Shown: piece after piece, positions 1 to 8,227 of the stretch
How the letters are laid out: each line of letters starts with the position of its first letter
Position numbering within the stretch: position 1 is the first letter of the stretch
Assembly: GCF_014836905.1 (NCBI RefSeq)
Contig: NZ_JACSPZ010000002.1
Coordinates: 558,001-622,000 of the forward strand
Length of the DNA: 64,000 nt
Direction: 5' to 3'
Source: Solibacillus faecavium
GTDB taxonomy: Bacteria > Bacillota > Bacilli > Bacillales_A > Planococcaceae
Translations under genes and position numbers: made by a program
The notes under the pieces: generated by a model
Told to the model about the DNA's origin: nothing
Databases searched by the model: none
Seen by the model: the letters and a program-made list of their open reading frames with translations, nothing else

Positions 1-1
1 G

Positions 2-1189
2 ATTTATATTGTGATGGGTGGACTATGGTTTTTGGCATTCCATTTGCAGTTGAATACAGGATTTAGTCCGATTATTACATGGCTAACTGCTATTCACTTT
101 CATTATTCCGCCTTTTTACTATGTATTACAGTCGGATTGATTGGGCGTCTTCATATGACTCGATACTATAAATTTTGCTGTGCCGTTATTGCCGCAGGAC
201 CAATGCTAGTAGCTGTCGGAATTACCTTTTCAAGAATTATTGAAATCATTTCGGTCAGCTTATATGTACTTGCTATTTTCAGTATTAGCTTCTATGTCAT
301 GAAATGGCGGTTGCCGCATGTCCAAAGCCTTTTTACCCGGCTGGGCTTTATAACATTGTGTTTTACAATCATTTGGTCATTTTTATACGCTTACAGTAAT
401 TTAACTGGAAAAATTATTGTGGATATTCCCGATATGCTGGACTTTCATGGGCTTTTAAATTGTTTGGGGTTTGGTATTGCCGTTGTAATCGCCTGGAGTC
501 TTTATATTCCGCCAACAAAGCATAACGATTACTCATTCCCTGTAAGCAAAATCCGGGGGCGATTCTCTCCAACAAACAAACCAGTGCGTGGATTGATCGA
601 TGATATGGCATCTTATCTTAATAAAGAGGAAATCCCTGTTTTAATCGTTGAGTTTTATGAACGAACAATGCAGTTTGAATTAAAAGCGTCTGTTCAATGG
701 GAAACATGGTTTAAACCCTTTGCCTTTGTGTATCAGTTTATTAGCCGGAAAATGGGACAGCTGAATTTACCGTTCTCTTCAAAAACGATTGTGATGGACG
801 GTAAAATTTTGGAAGTCGATTCGCAAAATGACGGGCGAGAAAAACCGCGAGTTTGGCAACGGTCGATTAATGGCGAACCCGTATTTAATGCGATTTATTC
901 GCAGCATATTGATGCGTCCAATACTTATATGAATATTGCCCTACCCCTGCCCTTTTCTTCGATGCACGGTATCTTACAGCTTTCCGCAAAAGACGGCGTA
1001 CTGTACTTAACGACTGATGGACAAGGCGATGCCGGTACGTATTTGGCGATTGGTTCCTATGTATTCAAACTACCACTACATGAGTATTTTGTGATAAAGG
1101 AACACAAAGGATTGCTTATCGCAACCCATGATATGAAACTGTTTGGAATGAAGTTTCTACATATTGATTATCACATACACAAAAAATAA
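2..1189 (+). CDS. yndJ: YndJ-like membrane protein, 5' end outside window
   Basis: The reading frame is open to the left edge, so the N-terminus is missing; an internal GTG-ATG at 11-16 should not be taken as the start. About the first 170 visible residues are hydrophobic, with roughly five membrane segments, one ending in a DFHGLLNCLGFG motif. The remaining ~200 residues are soluble and rich in aromatic residues, ending in a beta-rich segment. This membrane plus soluble arrangement matches my recollection of the Bacillus YndJ family, whose function is not known. The next gene is convergent. Family assignment is from recall of its style, not alignment. Confidence 0.6.
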   Translation: MYIVMGGLWFLAFHLQLNTGFSPIITWLTAIHFHYSAFLLCITVGLIGRLHMTRYYKFCCAVIAAGPMLVAVGITFSRIIEIISVSLYVLAIFSISFYVMKWRLPHVQSLFTRLGFITLCFTIIWSFLYAYSNLTGKIIVDIPDMLDFHGLLNCLGFGIAVVIAWSLYIPPTKHNDYSFPVSKIRGRFSPTNKPVRGLIDDMASYLNKEEIPVLIVEFYERTMQFELKASVQWETWFKPFAFVYQFISRKMGQLNLPFSSKTIVMDGKILEVDSQNDGREKPRVWQRSINGEPVFNAIYSQHIDASNTYMNIALPLPFSSMHGILQLSAKDGVLYLTTDGQGDAGTYLAIGSYVFKLPLHEYFVIKEHKGLLIATHDMKLFGMKFLHIDYHIHKK

Positions 1190-1192
1190 AAA

Positions 1193-1229
1193 TACCCGGC
1201 TTCCCTAAATGCAATAAAGGGGCCGGGTA
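1193..1229 (-). terminator. Rho-independent terminator of the ykvI-like gene
   Basis: An 8-bp stem TACCCGGC/GCCGGGTA (1193-1200 with 1222-1229) is followed on the minus strand by a T-rich tract. It lies just past the stop of the minus-strand transporter gene and may also stop the convergent plus-strand gene, where the T tract is weak. Confidence 0.75.
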
Positions 1230-1283
1230 AAATTTATTCAACTATTTTTGCGTTCACATAAACCAATTCAAGTAAAATAAAAT

Positions 1284-2345
1284 TTACTGATTTTTTGCAA
1301 CTTGTCTCTTAATTATAAAAGGAGCAGCTAGTAGTACAATAATAAGGATAATCCCCAAATAACCAATTAGAGGATAAAAATAACTAACTAGTCCAGTAAA
1401 TCCTACATAGCTTGCTAAATAGCCAACAATCATCGTAATGACAAAGAATATTTTAAATTTCTGTGTTCCTGATTCTGCAAAGCGAGCTGAGAAAGAAAAG
1501 AACATTCCAACTGCTGTATTATAAATCATAGTAAAGATAACTAGTGACATGACAATACCTAGTGTTGGCGATAAGTTACTCACTATTCCCAGCATTGGCA
1601 TGTCCAATGTGCCAACTTCTTCAATTTTGGAGAAAATAGCCAAATGGATTATGAGAATCATTATCCCTAAAACAAGTCCCCCTACTAATCCACCGATTGC
1701 TGCAGTTTTTGGACTTTTTTCAGCCCCGCCCATAACAATTGACATCGAAGCTCCAACTGCGATATTAAATGAAACGTAATTAATACTGGAAATAAACCAG
1801 TTTGGTAATGTTGTCGGTGTTGCTTGAGCTACTTCGTTTAAGGAAGCAAATGTCCCCTCCATAGTAATAAAACTGTAAATCGCAATAAATATAACGAAAA
1901 TAATCAGAACCGGCGTAATGCTTCCGATGATTGAAACAACCCGATTTACTTTTAAAAATCCTGTTAACAGTACAAGTATTGTCATAAGAGTCGTACCTAC
2001 AAAAATAGGTAACCCAAACTGCTGATTTAGGTTCGAACCAGCCCCGGCAAGCATAACGACCCCTACGCCAAACAACGTAAAAATAAGAATTAAATCGATT
2101 ACAATTCCAAGATAACGCCCGCTAATTCGATAAATAACATCTTTATGTGATTTCGTTTTTGTATAACTCCCAAGCCATACTAAAAGCATACCAATACATG
2201 AAAATAGCACAGTCGATAAAATTGCTCCAAAAATCCCTAGTGTGCCAAAGCTAGTAAAGTATTGTAGTATTTCCTGTCCTGAAGCGAATCCTGCACCTAC
2301 AATCACGCCAATAAATGCGCTTCCAATTTTTAATATATTTTTCAA
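1284..2345 (-). CDS. ykvI: YkvI-family multi-spanning transporter-like protein
   Basis: A polytopic membrane protein of about 353 residues with ~10 hydrophobic segments. The N-terminal motif IGSAFIGVIVGAGFASGQEI is typical of YkvI-type proteins, distant relatives of the amino acid/branched-chain permease fold; the substrate is unknown. I place the start at the TTG at 2345: the AGGGGAG ribosome site sits 8 nt upstream of it and would overlap the upstream GTG at 2354. It is monocistronic, with a terminator at 1193-1229. Confidence 0.75.
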   Translation of the reverse strand: MKNILKIGSAFIGVIVGAGFASGQEILQYFTSFGTLGIFGAILSTVLFSCIGMLLVWLGSYTKTKSHKDVIYRISGRYLGIVIDLILIFTLFGVGVVMLAGAGSNLNQQFGLPIFVGTTLMTILVLLTGFLKVNRVVSIIGSITPVLIIFVIFIAIYSFITMEGTFASLNEVAQATPTTLPNWFISSINYVSFNIAVGASMSIVMGGAEKSPKTAAIGGLVGGLVLGIMILIIHLAIFSKIEEVGTLDMPMLGIVSNLSPTLGIVMSLVIFTMIYNTAVGMFFSFSARFAESGTQKFKIFFVITMIVGYLASYVGFTGLVSYFYPLIGYLGIILIIVLLAAPFIIKRQVAKNQ

Positions 2346-2354
2346 ACGCCTCAC

Positions 2355-2787
2355 TCCCCTTTTTTGTATAACTACGATTCAATATGTATAAGAAAGATAA
2401 CTTAGGTTATTCCTCACATAAGATTTTTCAGAATTCATATTAACTTGATTCATCCATTAAAATACTATCCTGCGATAATATATAAATAACCATTTTGCCC
2501 TGGTAATAAAGACCACAGCTCTAAAAGACTATAGTTTCCATTTAAGTTACTAAATAATTCCCCCTTTCCTTATTCTCATACAAGCTCTTGTTAATGTACA
2601 AATAATTCGATAACTCTCTTTGTCATGGAACTTTCATATTGGCTTTTATACCCATTCATAATATCATACTCTAGTAAACTAGCAATTTCACAGCAAAAAG
2701 TAGTGTAGCGTTTTTTTATTCAAATTACAAAGGCAAATATTATGGGCTAAAGAAAATAAACGTTGAAAATAATATTTCATGTGCAAC
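2355..2787. other. Intergenic region, 430 bp
   Basis: AT-rich spacer upstream of the ykvI-like gene and downstream of the catalase. No ORF with a convincing ribosome site on either strand. The only structured item is an imperfect inverted repeat GATAAC-TTA-GGTTATT at 2396-2411, a possible operator for the ykvI-like gene; no regulator is evident. Confidence 0.4.
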
Positions 2788-2824
2788 AAAAAGACATTTT
2801 TCTCAATGAGAAAAATGCCTTTTT
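2788..2824 (-). terminator. Rho-independent terminator of katE
   Basis: A long, nearly perfect hairpin with arms AAAAAGACATTTTTCTC and GAGAAAAATGCCTTTTT, followed by T residues on the minus strand, 37 bp after the catalase stop codon. Confidence 0.85.
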
Positions 2825-2860
2825 GAACTTTTTTATGCAACTTATTTGATTATATAAAGA

Positions 2861-4858
2861 TTATCCCGTTGCATCTGTACGGTCAAAATGGCGGCCCATT
2901 TTTAAAGCATTAATAAATTCATCAGGCGCTGTTACAACACCCGGTGCATTTGCATACAATTTATCCATACCTTCAAATGCAATATAGCCTAGTGCTTTAT
3001 AATGATTGAATATTTCATCTGCAAATCTTTGCATTTTACGATTTTGAACTACATCTGTAAAGCTTGCTGCCACAAATAGCCCATCGTAAAGAACAGGGTC
3101 TGCCGTATCTAATGTATGGTTAATTTCACGGTTATTGATCATGCCTTGTTTATCACTAATCAACTCAACAATAACCCCTTCATTTTCCAAACTTTGAATT
3201 AGATCATCCACATTGCTGTTTGTGTCGACAATAATACCAACCTTTTTTGCCTTTAAAATCGGTACTTGGTTTTTTAATATACTCACAGCATCTGATGGTG
3301 GCAAATCCGCTACCTGCTCGATTGACGCATCTGGTGCGGATACACCAATTCGCTGTGCAATTTGTTCAGCCATCGCACGGTCAACTCGTGCAAACATATC
3401 TACCGCTGCTTTACGGATTTCAATTGTTTCGACTTTTCCTAATTCAAAGCAGAAGGCATCAATAATATGCTCCTGTTCTACAGGCGTTTGGCTTAACCAG
3501 AATTGACGAGCCTGCGAATAAAAATCTTCAAATGACACGCTACGTGCACGTACTTTACGGCCTTCGATTTTTTCTTGATAATGAGCATAGCCGCCGTCTT
3601 TTTGATCCACTACATGCGGTGTATCGTTTTGTAATCCATTTCTTCCATAAGCAACACGTCCTTTATTAATCGTCATACGACCGTAACCATCACGCTGATT
3701 GTTATGGAAAGGACATACTGGACGGTTTATCGGCAGTTCATGGAAGTTTGGTCCACCTAAACGAATAAGCTGTGTATCTGTATATGAGAATAAACGCCCT
3801 TGTAACAATGGATCATTTGAAAAATCAATACCTGGAACAACATGGCCTACATGGAATGCAATTTGTTCAGTTTCAGCAAAGAAGTTATCAACATTACGGT
3901 TTAACGTCATTTTTCCAAGCTTTCGAAGAGGAATAAGCTCTTCTGGCCAAATCTTTGTTGGATCCAAAATATCAAAATCAAACTTGAACTCTTCTTCCTG
4001 TGGAATTAACTGTACTGCTAGCTCATATTCCGGGTAGTTCCCTGCCTCGATTTGGTCAAACAGGTCACGACGATGGAAATCAGGATCTTTACCTGCAATT
4101 TTTTGAGCTTCATCCCACACTAAAGATTCCATACCTTGTACAGGCTTCCAATGGAATTTTACGAAATGAGCTTCTCCATTGGCATTAACAAAACGGAATG
4201 TATTTACACCAAACCCTTCCATTTGGCGATAGCTCTTCGGAATTGCACGGTCAGACATATGCCACATTGTCATGTGCGCCGTTTCTTCATTGTTTACGAC
4301 AAAATCCCAAAACGTATCATGGGCACTTTGCGCTTGAGGAATTTCATTATGAGGTTCCGGTTTTACTGCATGTATTAAATCAGGGAATTTGATCGCATCC
4401 TGAATAAAGAAGATTGGAATATTGTTACCAACTAAATCATAATTCCCTTCTTCTGTATAAAATTTCGTTGCAAATCCACGTACATCACGAACTGTTTCTG
4501 CTGAGCCCCTTGATCCTGCTACTGTCGAGAAACGTACAAATACAGGTGTTTGTCGACCCTTCTCTCCTAAGAAATGAGCCATTGTAATATCTGAGGCATC
4601 GCCATAGCTTTCAAATACACCATGTGCACCTGAGCCCCTCGCATGTACGACACGCTCCGGAATACGCTCATGGTCAAAATGCGTCATTTTTTCACGAAAA
4701 TGAAAGTCCTCCATTATCGTTGGACCGCGCTCACCAATTGTTAAGGAATGCTCATCATTCGTTAATTTCAGTCCATGATTAGTAGTTAGCGGCTGACCTT
4801 CATCTTTTGTAGTAAACTGTTTCAATTGATCGACTTTTTTATTGTTATTGTTTTCCAC
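2861..4858 (-). CDS. katE: Large-subunit catalase with C-terminal DJ-1-like domain (KatE)
   Basis: Heme catalase, 665 residues, converting hydrogen peroxide to water and oxygen. Visible signatures: ERVVHARGSGAHG with the distal catalytic His near residue 72, GNNIPIFFIQD with the distal Asn near 145, and RLFSYTDTQLIRLG carrying the proximal heme-ligand Tyr near 345. Past residue ~510 an extra ~150-residue module (VGIIVDTNSN...DEIFNHYKALGYIAF) looks like the flavodoxin/DJ-1-type domain of clade II large catalases; B. subtilis KatE has about this size. The start has a good GGAGGA site. KatE of B. subtilis is in the sigma-B general stress regulon, but I found no convincing sigma-B promoter here. 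Confidence 0.95.
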   Translation of the reverse strand: MENNNNKKVDQLKQFTTKDEGQPLTTNHGLKLTNDEHSLTIGERGPTIMEDFHFREKMTHFDHERIPERVVHARGSGAHGVFESYGDASDITMAHFLGEKGRQTPVFVRFSTVAGSRGSAETVRDVRGFATKFYTEEGNYDLVGNNIPIFFIQDAIKFPDLIHAVKPEPHNEIPQAQSAHDTFWDFVVNNEETAHMTMWHMSDRAIPKSYRQMEGFGVNTFRFVNANGEAHFVKFHWKPVQGMESLVWDEAQKIAGKDPDFHRRDLFDQIEAGNYPEYELAVQLIPQEEEFKFDFDILDPTKIWPEELIPLRKLGKMTLNRNVDNFFAETEQIAFHVGHVVPGIDFSNDPLLQGRLFSYTDTQLIRLGGPNFHELPINRPVCPFHNNQRDGYGRMTINKGRVAYGRNGLQNDTPHVVDQKDGGYAHYQEKIEGRKVRARSVSFEDFYSQARQFWLSQTPVEQEHIIDAFCFELGKVETIEIRKAAVDMFARVDRAMAEQIAQRIGVSAPDASIEQVADLPPSDAVSILKNQVPILKAKKVGIIVDTNSNVDDLIQSLENEGVIVELISDKQGMINNREINHTLDTADPVLYDGLFVAASFTDVVQNRKMQRFADEIFNHYKALGYIAFEGMDKLYANAPGVVTAPDEFINALKMGRHFDRTDATG

Positions 4859-4954
4859 GTCAAATCCTCCTCATACAAAATAGCAAGTTTCATAAGATAG
4901 ATAGTTCACAACCATCTCTATTACTTTTCTACCCTATATCAATAAAAATAGTCC

Positions 4955-4986
4955 TTTGAAATATAAACGTAACATTTGAAATATAA
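4955..4986. repeat. Direct repeat TTTGAAATATAA x2 upstream of katE
   Basis: TTTGAAATATAA occurs at 4955-4966 and again at 4975-4986, exactly 20 bp apart (about two helical turns), roughly 100 bp upstream of the katE start. Such phasing could mark a regulator site, but none is known to me with this sequence. Confidence 0.35.
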
Positions 4987-5193
4987 GTGAAAAGTGTGTG
5001 GCAAATTCGAAAATCCTTATAACTATATACATAAAACAGCATCTCCCTATGAGGTCACTGTTTTTTCTTCATAATATTTTCAAGCATAAGAATGTAACCC
5101 AGCAATGACTAAGTTAACAAATATCTGATTAAAGCCGATAATTTCAAATTCAATTATGGTGGTTGGGGGTGGAGGCGGCAGATTGATTTGCGG

Positions 5194-5395
5194 AATGAGA
5201 TAAATAGCGGAATAAATTTCCGTTATTTCTAAAATATTATAAAAAACAGTCAAAATAAGGGAAGGAATTTCCGTTATTGCACTAAAAAACATGAAATTTT
5301 AGGATTTTATTTGAAATAACGGTAAAACGTTCCCTTATTTACCCCGGAATTGAACTCCCCCCTCAAATAACGGTAAAATCTCCCCTTATTTTAGG
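5194..5395 (+). repeat. Modular hairpin repeat, copy 1 of 3
   Basis: About 200 bp of intergenic DNA built from imperfect palindromic units that each read roughly AATAAGGG...CCGTTATT or its complement AATAACGG...CCCTTATT (units near 5208-5226, 5264-5277, 5314-5339 and 5364-5392). Units are separated by semi-conserved linkers such as ACATGAAATTT and ATTTTATTTGAAA. The same order recurs inverted at 18939-19100 and direct at 56986-57200. It holds no credible gene: the 70-codon minus-strand ORF across it has no ribosome site and is not conserved in the other copies. Confidence 0.8.
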
Positions 5396-5488
5396 AGGCA
5401 TTCTCGGATTGGTGAGCCTCACAAACGGCATCTAATTCACAGCATATATATTATTTATAAAAAACTTGTAAATTTTTCAAATAAAAAA

Positions 5489-5516
5489 TGAACTTACCTC
5501 TTTCCCCATTTGTATA
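5489..5516 (+). promoter_or_regulatory. Candidate ECF-type promoter of the ABC/sigma operon
   Basis: TGAAC at 5489-5493 and TGTATA at 5511-5516 lie 34 bp upstream of the first gene. TGAAC resembles the -35 of ECF promoters such as that of B. subtilis sigY, and autoregulation would be expected for this operon. The -10 half is a poor match to CGTC, so this is tentative. Confidence 0.3.
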
Positions 5517-5549
5517 GTTATTGAAAAGGAAATTAAAGGGGGCATCACC

Positions 5550-6266
5550 TTGTTAATTTTAGATAAAGTTCAAAAATCCTATCAGAACCACTCTGTTTTA
5601 AATGGAATATCATCAACATTTCAGTATGGCCATTGTTACCTGCTACTCGGTGATAATGGTGCTGGGAAATCAACATTGTTAAAATGCATTGCTGGAGATG
5701 AAAAAATCGATCATGGGTCTATCCGTGGAAACGAGCATGAAGATGTCTCAAATTTAGTCGCACTACAATATCAGTTTTTTGAAAGTTATTCTTTTTTAAA
5801 AGTGAAGGAAGTAATTCAGCTTTTCACAAAATTGATTGCTAATCCTTCCAACATTAAAGATCTTTACGAACTATTGGATATTACCCAGTACGAAAAAACA
5901 TTAATTAAAAATACTTCAGGTGGCCAACGAAAAGCCTTATCCCTGTACTTAGCCTTTTTAATGAACAAACCAATCGTCCTTTTAGATGAACCATTTGCAG
6001 ATTTGGATTTAAAAAAGAAAAAGCAATTATTCGGTTTTCTGCAAAACCAAGTAAACCTTCAAAATAAATGTTTGATTATTATTAGCCACGAAATTAAAGG
6101 GCTAGAAACGTTATTTGATTTTGTATATTTAATGCAGGATGGACAATTTATCGAACACGGTACGACAGAGGAGCTCGTGGAGAAATATAAAAACCCTACG
6201 TTTTCAGGTTTAGAAGCTGTGTATTTTGAAGTGACAGGACAATTATTAGGAGGTCGGATTAAATGA
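5550..6266 (+). CDS. ABC transporter ATP-binding protein
   Basis: A 238-residue single ABC ATPase. Walker A GDNGAGKST spans residues 34-42, the signature TSGGQ 122-126, Walker B IVLLDEP 142-148, the D-loop follows, and ISHE supplies the switch His. It starts with TTG behind a strong AAAGGGGG site. The next gene encodes its permease and overlaps it by 4 bp, so the two form an ABC-2-type exporter. The same transcript continues into a sigma factor gene, an arrangement like YxlF/YxlG in the B. subtilis sigY operon. Substrate unknown; antimicrobial peptide or envelope-active compound export is a guess. Confidence 0.9.
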   Translation: MLILDKVQKSYQNHSVLNGISSTFQYGHCYLLLGDNGAGKSTLLKCIAGDEKIDHGSIRGNEHEDVSNLVALQYQFFESYSFLKVKEVIQLFTKLIANPSNIKDLYELLDITQYEKTLIKNTSGGQRKALSLYLAFLMNKPIVLLDEPFADLDLKKKKQLFGFLQNQVNLQNKCLIIISHEIKGLETLFDFVYLMQDGQFIEHGTTEELVEKYKNPTFSGLEAVYFEVTGQLLGGRIK

Positions 6267-7021
6267 TTATACAAGTAGCTAAAAGCTTTATATTGGAATC
6301 GATTCGTAACACTGGGGTATTTCTGGGTAATTTACTTCCTGCCTTTATATTTATCATTTGTTCATGGATATGTACGATCAGTATAAAAAGTAGTCCGGAA
6401 ACGTTGGACTTTATGATTAAAGGTCAGTTTTTCCCAATCTCCATCATGCTTTTAGTGTTTGCCTTTGCATTTTCAAGTGCAACGATTTATTTGGCAGATT
6501 TAAAGGCAAATAATACAATTCATCTACTCAAACGAACAAATATTTCACCGGCAAAGTATTTTCTGGGGATTGGTTTAGGAGTTTTTCTAATGATGAATTT
6601 CGTGTTATTACTTTTATTGGCAGGCTATTCCTTCATTATTTCACTATCCATAACTGCTCTTATTTCCATCATTTTAATTTGTAATTTTGTTTTACTCGCG
6701 ATTTATCCACTATGCTTTATCGTAGCTGGTATTGTAAAAAACGGGAAAGTTGCACAAAGTTTGCTTATCCCAATTATGCTTGTATTTATGTTTTCCATTA
6801 CGATGACATCGCTATTTTTAACGATTAACGAGCAACAACCGCAGGATTATTATATTTACTTAATTTGGAATCCGATGCTATATTTAAGTGATACATTACA
6901 ATTCCAGTTAAATTTAAATGACCATACATGGTTACCCCTTTATCAATATAGTATTATACTAACAATTCTTTGTATGATATTAAGTATATTTGCAAAACAA
7001 ATTTATATAAGGCAGGACTGA
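6263..7021 (+). CDS. ABC-2 type permease subunit
   Basis: A 252-residue integral membrane protein with six evident hydrophobic segments (about residues 20-40, 55-80, 100-135, 135-160, 170-195, 225-245) and no other domain, the usual topology of ABC-2 exporter permeases. Its AGGAGG site lies inside the end of the ATPase gene and the two overlap as ATGA, indicating translational coupling. It pairs with the upstream ATPase. Confidence 0.8.
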   Translation: MIIQVAKSFILESIRNTGVFLGNLLPAFIFIICSWICTISIKSSPETLDFMIKGQFFPISIMLLVFAFAFSSATIYLADLKANNTIHLLKRTNISPAKYFLGIGLGVFLMMNFVLLLLLAGYSFIISLSITALISIILICNFVLLAIYPLCFIVAGIVKNGKVAQSLLIPIMLVFMFSITMTSLFLTINEQQPQDYYIYLIWNPMLYLSDTLQFQLNLNDHTWLPLYQYSIILTILCMILSIFAKQIYIRQD

Positions 7022-7026
7022 GCAAA

Positions 7027-7410
7027 ATGGGTATTGGATTTATTATTTCTCTTATCGTGGCTGCTATAGGGATCATTATTATTCTTGGTATCATGATTCC
7101 TTACCATAAAAAATATGTCATTAAAGAAAACGGCAAAATCAACTACAAAAAAACGAAAATTTATTTACGCTGGAATGTATTTGATACGCTTACCCTTATA
7201 CTGGCTATATACACTATCTTTTGTGTTCAAGCATTAAATATGCTGCTTACTTTCGGTGGTGAAACTATTGAAAACCCATACGTTCAATTTTTTACAAATC
7301 AGGCCCAAGCCTGGGTCATTGTAACGATTTCCTATTTAGTGACAAGAATTTCTTCTACTTTAAAATGTATTAAAGCACAAATTGGTGAAGTCCATGACAT
7401 TGACGAATGA
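7027..7410 (+). CDS. Small membrane protein in the ABC/sigma operon
   Basis: 127 residues with a hydrophobic N-terminal helix (residues 4-22), a basic stretch KKYVIKENGKINYKKTK, and two further membrane segments (about 45-65 and 90-110). I start it at the ATG at 7027, just after the permease stop and behind AGGACTGA; the longer frame from 6970 would overlap the permease by 50 bp. I recognise no family. Its position between the permease and the sigma factor suggests a role in sensing or in holding the sigma factor, comparable to the small YxlC/YxlD/YxlE proteins of the sigY operon, but that is inference. Confidence 0.7.
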   Translation: MGIGFIISLIVAAIGIIIILGIMIPYHKKYVIKENGKINYKKTKIYLRWNVFDTLTLILAIYTIFCVQALNMLLTFGGETIENPYVQFFTNQAQAWVIVTISYLVTRISSTLKCIKAQIGEVHDIDE

Positions 7411-7933
7411 AGAATTGATGCAGCAGGTTCAGACGGGTAATATAGAAGCATTAGGTGTATTATACGAACGACTTCATGAACCTCTATACTGCTTTTTATT
7501 CCGCTATACGAAAGAAGAACAAATTAGTATCGATACGGTTCAGGATGCATTTGAGATTTTGCAAAAGAAGCATCATCAGTACAATGCATCCCTCGGCACA
7601 GTGAAGTCGTTTTTATTTCAAATCGCCTATCGTCATTTAATTAATAAGCTAAATAGAAGAAAACGGTGGCAAACGCTGTTACCTTTTTTAGTTCCTATTC
7701 CTAAAAAAGCGCTGCAAACGGATGATAAACTTATGATTCAGCAGGCAATTGCAAAACTCCCGGACAAACAACGGGCGGTGATTTTACTTGCCTATTATGA
7801 AGATTTACCATTAGAAGAAATAGCACTTATATTAAGTATTCCAACAGGTACAGTTAAATCCCGTTTACACAAAGCCATTCAAGTCTTGAAAATTGAGTTA
7901 AAGGAGGCGTTCCAACATGAAAGAGGATTTTAA
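7394..7933 (+). CDS. ECF-type RNA polymerase sigma factor
   Basis: About 179 residues. Region 2 (residues ~20-85) contains LYCFLFRYTKEEQISIDTVQ and the basic segment of region 2.4; region 4 (~120-172) contains the helix-turn-helix LPLEEIALILSIPTGTVKSR. No region 1 or 3, as in ECF sigma factors. I prefer the ATG at 7394 with a GGTGA site; it overlaps the upstream gene by 17 bp. The gene after it overlaps by 17 bp as well and is the likely anti-sigma partner. Placing ABC exporter genes ahead of the sigma gene in one transcript suggests that it drives its own operon. Confidence 0.85.
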   Translation: MTLTNEELMQQVQTGNIEALGVLYERLHEPLYCFLFRYTKEEQISIDTVQDAFEILQKKHHQYNASLGTVKSFLFQIAYRHLINKLNRRKRWQTLLPFLVPIPKKALQTDDKLMIQQAIAKLPDKQRAVILLAYYEDLPLEEIALILSIPTGTVKSRLHKAIQVLKIELKEAFQHERGF

Positions 7934-8165
7934 AAACGAAGAAGAACTTACAAACTTGTTGGACACTTACAAAATAGATGTACCAACAAAAAAGCTTTCT
8001 GTTAAACAATCACCTTTCAATCGTTTTATCCGTTATTTAGGTTCTCCTGCTAAGGATCCTTTAGAAAAGTTGTCAGACAGTAACAATGGGTATTTATTTT
8101 TAAAGCTCTTCCCATTAGCCAGCGGAATATTTTTGGCCATGATTCAAATCTTATTCCTTTTTTAA
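7917..8165 (+). CDS. Small single-span protein, candidate anti-sigma factor
   Basis: 82 residues: a charged N-terminus (MKEDFKNEEELTNLLDTYKID), a middle basic segment, and one membrane helix at the C-terminus (about 62-81). The AAAGGAGG site and start lie inside the end of the sigma gene. A short cytoplasmic domain plus a single membrane span, translated in coupling with an ECF sigma, is the classic layout of an anti-sigma factor; here the soluble part is too short for a zinc anti-sigma fold and lacks a HxxxCxxC motif. Function is inferred from position only. Confidence 0.65.
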   Translation: MKEDFKNEEELTNLLDTYKIDVPTKKLSVKQSPFNRFIRYLGSPAKDPLEKLSDSNNGYLFLKLFPLASGIFLAMIQILFLF

Positions 8166-8172
8166 ACATCAA

Positions 8173-8203
8173 AAGGCGTGTCCAATTATTTCAGACTCGC
8201 CTT
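8173..8203. terminator. Hairpin terminator between convergent genes
   Basis: Stem AAGGCGTGTC (8173-8182) with GACTCGCCTT (8194-8203), one mismatch; the minus strand continues with TTTT. It separates the ABC/sigma operon from the convergent MBL gene and probably works for both. Confidence 0.55.
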
Positions 8204-8227
8204 AATCGCATGACTCTAACTTATTAC

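Noticed and set aside
5080-5292. 70-codon minus-strand ORF with PPPPPTT run
   Set aside because: Lies in repeat copy 1, has no ribosome site, and the frame is not kept in copies 2 and 3.
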